Source of the DNA: Lepeophtheirus salmonis
Lineage: Eukaryota; Arthropoda; Copepoda; Siphonostomatoida; Caligidae
Length of the DNA: 64,000 bases
NCBI RefSeq assembly: GCF_016086655.4
Contig: NC_052137.2
Coordinates: 33,748,007-33,812,006, forward strand
Reading direction: 5' to 3'
In this document: positions 58,882 through 64,000 of the stretch, piece after piece
Layout: every line of letters starts with the position of its first letter
How positions within the stretch are numbered: position 1 is the stretch's first letter
Position numbers and translations under genes: made by a program
Notes under the pieces: generated by a model
Told to the model about the DNA's origin: nothing
Seen by the model: only the letters and a program-made list of their open reading frames with translations
Databases searched by the model: none

Positions 58882-59596
58882 ATTCATTTGAGCGAGGTTA
58901 TTGTCAGCGAGTGTCATCTTAGCGACATTCATATAGGTGAGACTCATTACAGCAACATTTTCACATTACATACATTAAATGACGTCATTATTAGAGCTCA
59001 TTGCTCATCATAGAGGGTGTTTAAAATCAAATGCCAGAAGTTTGCCAGAGTGGGAAATGATAAATAATTTGTATTTCAATTTTTAGAATAATTAATTCTA
59101 CACTCTGCGCCTCGTGTGGAATTAATGTAACACCTAATTTTGGATAAAAATTGTTCATGTGGTCGTAGTTTAGCCACTTGGTTTTATAGCCTTGCTGAAG
59201 AGTGAAGTAAGGCAGCTTGCATTGACTGAACAATGTAGGTATGGGTAGTATCAAATCCAAAAATATGTAAAATATATTTCAAATTATGTGATCACATATT
59301 TTTCCGAGCCCTTGTAATGAAGTTTAAACACTTCGATCGATGGGTTTCTACGTAGTAGAATCTTGAAAAAAAAAGAAGATGCACATTCTTCCATCATTTT
59401 TTTTGCAAATTTTATGTACGTAAACCTTTGATTCATGCGCTATTTTATTCTTTATTTTTGTCAAATAATGACGTCATTCATTGTGTAATATATATTATAT
59501 GAAAATGTCGCTGATATTAATATTGCAGAAAAGAATCTCACCCTTAATAATGCCATTGTGATGAAACTCGCTGAAAATAATCGTGCTCAAATGAAT
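58882..59596. mobile_element. Foldback element with iterated AGCGA motif in its arms
   Basis: Arms 58882-58992 and 59464-59596 are inverted copies. Both begin ATTCATTTGAGC and share TCAGCGAGTKTCATC, GGTGAGA and AGCGACATTTTCA-like words, and both end at the palindrome-containing ATGACGTCATTAT. Inside each arm a motif of the form NAGCGAnnnTCAT recurs every 15-16 bases (TGAGCGAGGTTATTG, TCAGCGAGTGTCATCT, TAGCGACATTCATAT, AGGTGAGACTCATTA, CAGCAACATTTTCAC). The 471-bp centre has no recognised gene. Confidence 0.65.
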
Positions 59597-59749
59597 GCAC
59601 GGCGATATGCCCCTATATACAGGTTATACAGAAAATGGGGTAATCCAGGGAAAAATTAATAGCAAATGTATTTTTGAAATTACAACATTTAATCTTTGTT
59701 CATATAATATTAATTTATTTTTCTTATTAAATAAATATAAATTCATGCA

Positions 59750-60330
59750 AAATGGCCACCTACCACCTTCACAGTTTCCGTTCGATGGCGACGAATGCCA
59801 TCGACGGTGGCTTAGACAACTTCATGAGGGATTTGGCCTCATGCCTTTACCAGCAACCCAGAGTGACGGGGGATCTTGCTGGAAGGTCCAAGGCTCGTTC
59901 ACGAACTCGTGCTTGGCCCAGGGCTTGACATGAACCTCAAAAACGTCATTCATGTAGTTCCTGACATTGACTATGATACCAAATGGAATAAAGACCAAAT
60001 ATTTTTGGCAGCCTACCCGTTTTATTTTTTTTTAAATATTGGTCCAAACTTTTTTCATTTTGACCTGAGAAAGCATTTAGTGCCACTGTTTTTTGTAAGG
60101 AAAAACCAACTGGTCATTCCTTAAAACCACTTGTATGTTGGTTTTGCTCATACTGTGGTCCTTGGCTAAGGTTCGGATGGACCTCTTCCCATTCTTTTGA
60201 ATCTTCACACTCACATCCTAGATGAACATTGGCGTCCATTTTGATCTCAGTCAACTCTTCCCAGGGGCTGTTTTGAATCATCTTGTTTCTTGAAACTTCA
60301 TTTAAGTTATCGAATTAGCAACTTTGCTAA
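59750..60330 (-). pseudogene. Mariner transposase fragment
   Basis: The minus strand reads SIRTLAKDHSMSKTNIQVVL, then RNDQLVFPYKKQ (about 60080-60200, second HTH and linker). Downstream it reads VKPWAKHEFVNEPWTFQQD (about 59860-59940), the second catalytic aspartate region (W.FQQD). Stops and frame changes separate them and the first catalytic region is missing. Confidence 0.6.
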
Positions 60331-61067
60331 CTTTAATGAACATAGAAATGCGACAATGGTATTTAATTAACTTTTTTAACTTAACTTTCCGTCTTTAATT
60401 AACAGAAAGATCACTTTCTGCTGATTCTCAGTCAGGGTCATGTTGGTGAAATAATGTTTTTATAACTTAAAGAGATCAACTGGTTTAGTAAGATTGAAAA
60501 CGCAGAAGATGAACCTGATAACACGAATCCTTGACAAACTAGACACAAATATCCTAATTGCGATTACCCCAATTTCCATATACTCTGTAAAATGTACATA
60601 CATAACTATTGCATTAAAAGTATGACCATCTGCCTTGGTCTTCACTACTCATTCAATATTTTATTCAATTATTTTTGTATATTCACTGTAGAGTATACTC
60701 GCAACTAAAAAGTATACACTTTACTTACTTCTCCTTACCTGCAAATCATACTACAAGTTCTACAAATGAATTACCAACTCTGATAATATTAGACCTTATT
60801 TGTCATAACCTACTGATCCTTTTTGTACTTATAATAAAGAAGTTTATTTATGCATTTTGGATATAACTTTTCTTAGATAACATTACAGTAATTTAAACAT
60901 TTAATTGCAAGTGTTTTGAAAATGATAGTCCGTTTGCTATATAGATAAGGACTAAAGTCTTGAACAGATAACAACTTCCGGAGCTTCAGTTACTCTACAA
61001 TCCCCAACTCTTCTCTCTCTGTAGTTTAGGACAGCTGTCGAAAACCTATAGTACTAAATGGATTGCT
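60331..61067. other. Intergenic DNA
   Basis: No coding signal recognised. Confidence 0.35.
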
Positions 61068-61430
61068 AGTCACGGAGGCGTCTGCAAGATTATTATTATT
61101 TTGAAAAAAATAATCCAAAACTCCATAGATATTAACGAAAAATTAATTTTTTAAAAAACATTTTTCTAAAATCCACACCAATTCTCAGCAACTTAAATTT
61201 TTTAGAAAAAAACATCACAAATGAAATTTCAAATATTACGTTTTTTGCTCTGCTCCATAATTTTCCCGAATGACCTTTTTTAAAGAAATTAAATCAATTT
61301 TTACTCTCTTTTTTGCGCGTAAAATTTGTCATCCTCACAAAAAAAAATCTTGTAAAATAACAAAAATTCCTTTTTTTGGGAGGGGGGCTACATACCCTCC
61401 AGCCCACCACCTGCGGCTGCCCCTGAGTCT
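61068..61430. repeat. GC-capped AT-core repeat (copy at 61 kb, both caps visible)
   Basis: The left cap is CACGGAGGCGTCTGCAAGAT. The right cap is long: GGGAGGGGGGCTACATACCC, TCCAGCCCACCACCTGCGGC, TGCCCCTGAG. The reverse complement of the right cap aligns with the left cap of the 29-kb copy (AGGGGC..CYG.AGG.GGTGGG, then CTGGAG, TGTAGC). The core has reverse-orientation units (AAAACTCCATAGATATTAAC and AAAATCCACACCAATTCTCA). Confidence 0.65.
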
Positions 61431-62290
61431 ATGCTTGCCATTATCATGCAATAACCGATTCTATTCTTGCACAAACTAGGTATGTTGCTAAGAAACAATC
61501 CCTGGCTCAGTTTTGGTTTCTGAGGAAGTACTTAATTAACAGGGATGTTCCTCGTATTCCAAGATGCTACTATTTATACTTTCACTCACGGATTATGACG
61601 AATTAAAAAAATAAATTAACTGTATAAAAAACTTTACTTCATCCGCTTTCTGTTTTATTGCTTTATCAGAAGGATTTTTTCTCTTCTGTTCAAATTTAAG
61701 CTATTCAAGGACCTATAAATATTTGTGTATGCACAATTTTGCAAGTAGGATGCAATCAAACAAATACTGAAATAATTACTAAAGAAAAAGAGCTTATCTT
61801 GGTTGGTTTTTGTTCTCAATACTTCAAGGAGAATTAATCCCATTGAAAACTTTCTCTCTCAATTGGAATTCCTTACAAATTATGAAAGTCTTTATACAAA
61901 AAAACGAGGAAGTGCATCTTTAAAATTGTTTAATCTTTTAATATAATTACCGTCATTGCAATTATTTCTAATTGCAATGTTACAGCCAATGAACAACAAT
62001 AAATGCAACTATTCATTGTTATTATTACCTATGTGTCCTTTGTTAGAGATAAAGCTACAATTATACATATCCAAAATGTTGTGTCAGTTCTTATTTATGA
62101 ATGAAGACTCCATTTTTGTCCATTTCAGTCTCCGTCCGGTCCAGTTCACTCCTGCATATAAGTATCCTAATATTTATAAAGTTCGCTCACTCAACTTTAT
62201 TTCTTCTTCTTTAAATCAGCCCAAAGTCTGGAGTGTATGAACTCAGATTATACAAGTATGCTACTTGTTACTTATGTTCCACTTGATTGA
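61431..62290. other. Intergenic DNA
   Basis: No coding signal recognised. Confidence 0.35.
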
Positions 62291-62790
62291 GTGAGTATGT
62301 TATTTAACCTGTTGGTTCATGAGGCTTGCAGGAAAAGATGGTGCTTGTATATTAGCTGTAATTCGTATTCTTCAAAAAGTGAAAAAAACAAACAAAAAAA
62401 ACACTCTTTTCTGATGTTCAAATGGTCTAAAATAGTGGCGTTGCTTGAAGTAGTATATCCTGAATGCAAAAGTGCAGATGAGATGTTCTATAACAATACA
62501 GCTGTTTACACTGTCTTCAGCAATTTTGCAAAATCTGGTATTTATACGAACAAAAAGACAATAGAGCACCCAAGAAAAACGTCCACGAGAGATGACACCA
62601 TGATGAAGCTGACTGTTTCAAGATCTCTCACTATTTCCTGCCAAAAAATGGGATTAATTTCATTCGAAAAGACTCAGTACTATTTCACGCCGTTTGACTA
62701 AATCGGTCAATTTTTGTTTTATTTCAGAAAACATTCCTTTTCTGCTAAAAATAGGAGGTCTTAAACTTTTGCAAATGACTGTACCTACAT
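62291..62790 (+). pseudogene. Tc1-like transposase N-terminal fragment with a right-end repeat
   Basis: The 136-codon frame 62291-62701 contains MFKWSKIVALLEVVYPECKS, NNTAVYTVFSNFAKSGIYTN and KTIEHPRKTSTRDDTMMKLT. This is the HTH1 - linker - HRPRKTTxRDD - HTH2 layout of Tc1-family DNA-binding regions (usual GRP hook replaced by EHP). The frame ends at TAA 62699-62701 before any catalytic motif. About 60 bases later AGGTCTTAAACTTTTGCAAA then TGACTGTA looks like a Tc1 terminal repeat; no left partner was found. The first 30 codons are probably not part of it. Confidence 0.55.
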
Positions 62791-62809
62791 GTGTTGTCCT
62801 TGAAGGTAA

Positions 62810-63860
62810 ATGTAACTAGGGAGGTACAAAGGTTGGATTTCGGTATGAAAATCCTAGACCCGTCTTAGACCGTTAATATTTTTATTGGACCCTAATAATT
62901 TGGTCCTTTTAGGAAGTTCGGTCTCAAAGAAACATTTGCTTCTGGATTAGTCTGATTTTAGTCCGAAAGAAAAAAAAATGTTCTGGAACGGTCTAATATA
63001 AAAATTGGTCTAAATCGGTCCTAAAGCATATGGTTATCTTTATAGTACCATGCAACCTTTTTTACTAAAATAAACGGTAGGGGTGAAACCCTAAAATCAG
63101 TTGGCTGTTAGCCAATTCTTCCCATTTACCCGAACGATTGTTGAGAATGTTTTGCACATAAAGATAAAATATATATAGTGATGATTTGAAGAATGAGTTG
63201 AAAAATAAATAAATAGTTGACCAAAACTAAAGTAATCTAGGGAAAGAGCGGTCAAGGTAAAAATAAACAATTCAATCTAAAAATAAGGAATACTATGCTC
63301 CTAACGTAGTCACCCTTATTCTTCTTTTTTCACTAGGGGGAGACTCATTCCTTCAGGAGTGGGGACAAAAAATTATATTCAATTAAAGCCAACTTTTCGG
63401 ATGCATGAATATCTTTTAAGAAATCTTGAATTTTCTTTTTTATTTCCAGCCAAACTCCGTCAAGCAATAGTTATTTAACCTGTTATGTTGATTAAGTACA
63501 GTTTTAAGGTCACAAAAAGGTCATAGGTCACAAAAAAGGTCAACTTCTTATAAATTTTTATTTGAGTATGTGTATTATGGTGTACAATTTCTAGTGTGAT
63601 CTGTTAATTCGATACGTTGTTCTATTTAAAAAAAACACGTTATGTTTGTAAAGTTCCGGTCTTCAAAGGGCGTTTTTTTTATCTTTATAGTAATTTGAAA
63701 ATAACTTCTTTAATGACATTCTTTATTTGTAAAGGGATTCAGAAGTCTCAATTTTAAAGTTATGTTGCTAAAATTACGAAATTTTATTAATTTCCTTTTC
63801 TCATGGATTGAGATCGAAAAGGAAATTTGGTCTTGGAACGAGTCTCAACCCTAGTGAATA
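62810..63860. repeat. Dispersed repeat family D, inverted copy
   Basis: GGTCTAAATCGGTCCTAAAG, TGGAACGGTCTAATATAAAA and GGAAGTTCGGTCTCAAAGAA are the family's 'accgatctaaaccg' words in reverse. GGGGTGAAACCCTAAAATCA near 63083 matches, in complement, the region near 53935. The right end is near AACCCTAGTG. Confidence 0.45.
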
Positions 63861-64000
63861 CCTAATAAATATGTATGCTCAACTCTATTGTAAATTTTAA
63901 AATTTTTATTATATTGTGAGCAATGTAATTTGATGTATCATCTTAAAGGCTAGATTTGCATCATTTTAGTTCTATGTTTGAGTGACTTGTATATACAATC
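63861..64000. other. Window edge, AT-rich DNA
   Basis: Nothing recognised. Confidence 0.3.

Overview
The window looks like nuclear DNA of an arthropod. It is strongly AT-rich by eye, has arthropod-type coding genes, GT-AG introns of about 56-66 nt, and a very high density of decayed Tc1/mariner-type transposons. This combination is what I would expect of a caligid copepod (sea louse, Lepeophtheirus-like). That assignment is inference from the sequence style and recalled protein families, not from any search.

Only three host genes can be supported, all on the minus strand. (1) The 5' end of a syntenin (SDCBP-like) gene at 15018-15326: two short coding exons give the conserved N-terminal region, but the two PDZ domains were not found downstream inside the window. 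(2) A complete ubiquitin-activating enzyme E1 (UBA1) at 17766-20915, encoded in one uninterrupted 1049-codon frame with a plausible splice acceptor touching the start codon. (3) A complete PRKX/PKA-C3-type AGC kinase at 39101-40171, 356 codons, also without an intron in the coding region. UBA1 and syntenin lie next to each other in the same orientation. There are no operons, CRISPR arrays or confident tRNA/rRNA genes.

The rest is mobile-element debris in AT-rich spacer. By position: mariner-type remnants at 0.7-1.2, 2.1, 5.8-6.5, 6.75-7.05, 8.8-10.1, 11.5-12.9, 30.4, 35.1-35.8, 38.2-38.6, 46.9-47.4, 54.9-55.8, 56.5-57.5, 59.75-60.3 and 62.3-62.8 kb; a Helitron-like Rep/helicase fragment at 3.3-4.0 kb; a spliced, frameshifted DUF7869-like transposon gene at 24.5-26.1 kb; a THAP/P-element-like transposase remnant at 36.5-37.8 kb; a 266-bp MITE at 28.3 kb; and two large foldback elements at 49.7-50.6 and 58.9-59.6 kb.

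The most distinctive repeat is a family of at least seven copies (best at 29.05, 31.0, 41.4, 49.0, 52.6 and 61.1 kb). It has GC-rich caps around an AT-rich core of degenerate tandem units that repeat a GATTTTTGAAATTTTT-like word. I do not recognise it as a named family. A possible unrecognised spliced gene or pseudogene lies at 32.4-33.4 kb. No single new functional system is convincingly present; the strongest unusual signals are these repeat architectures.
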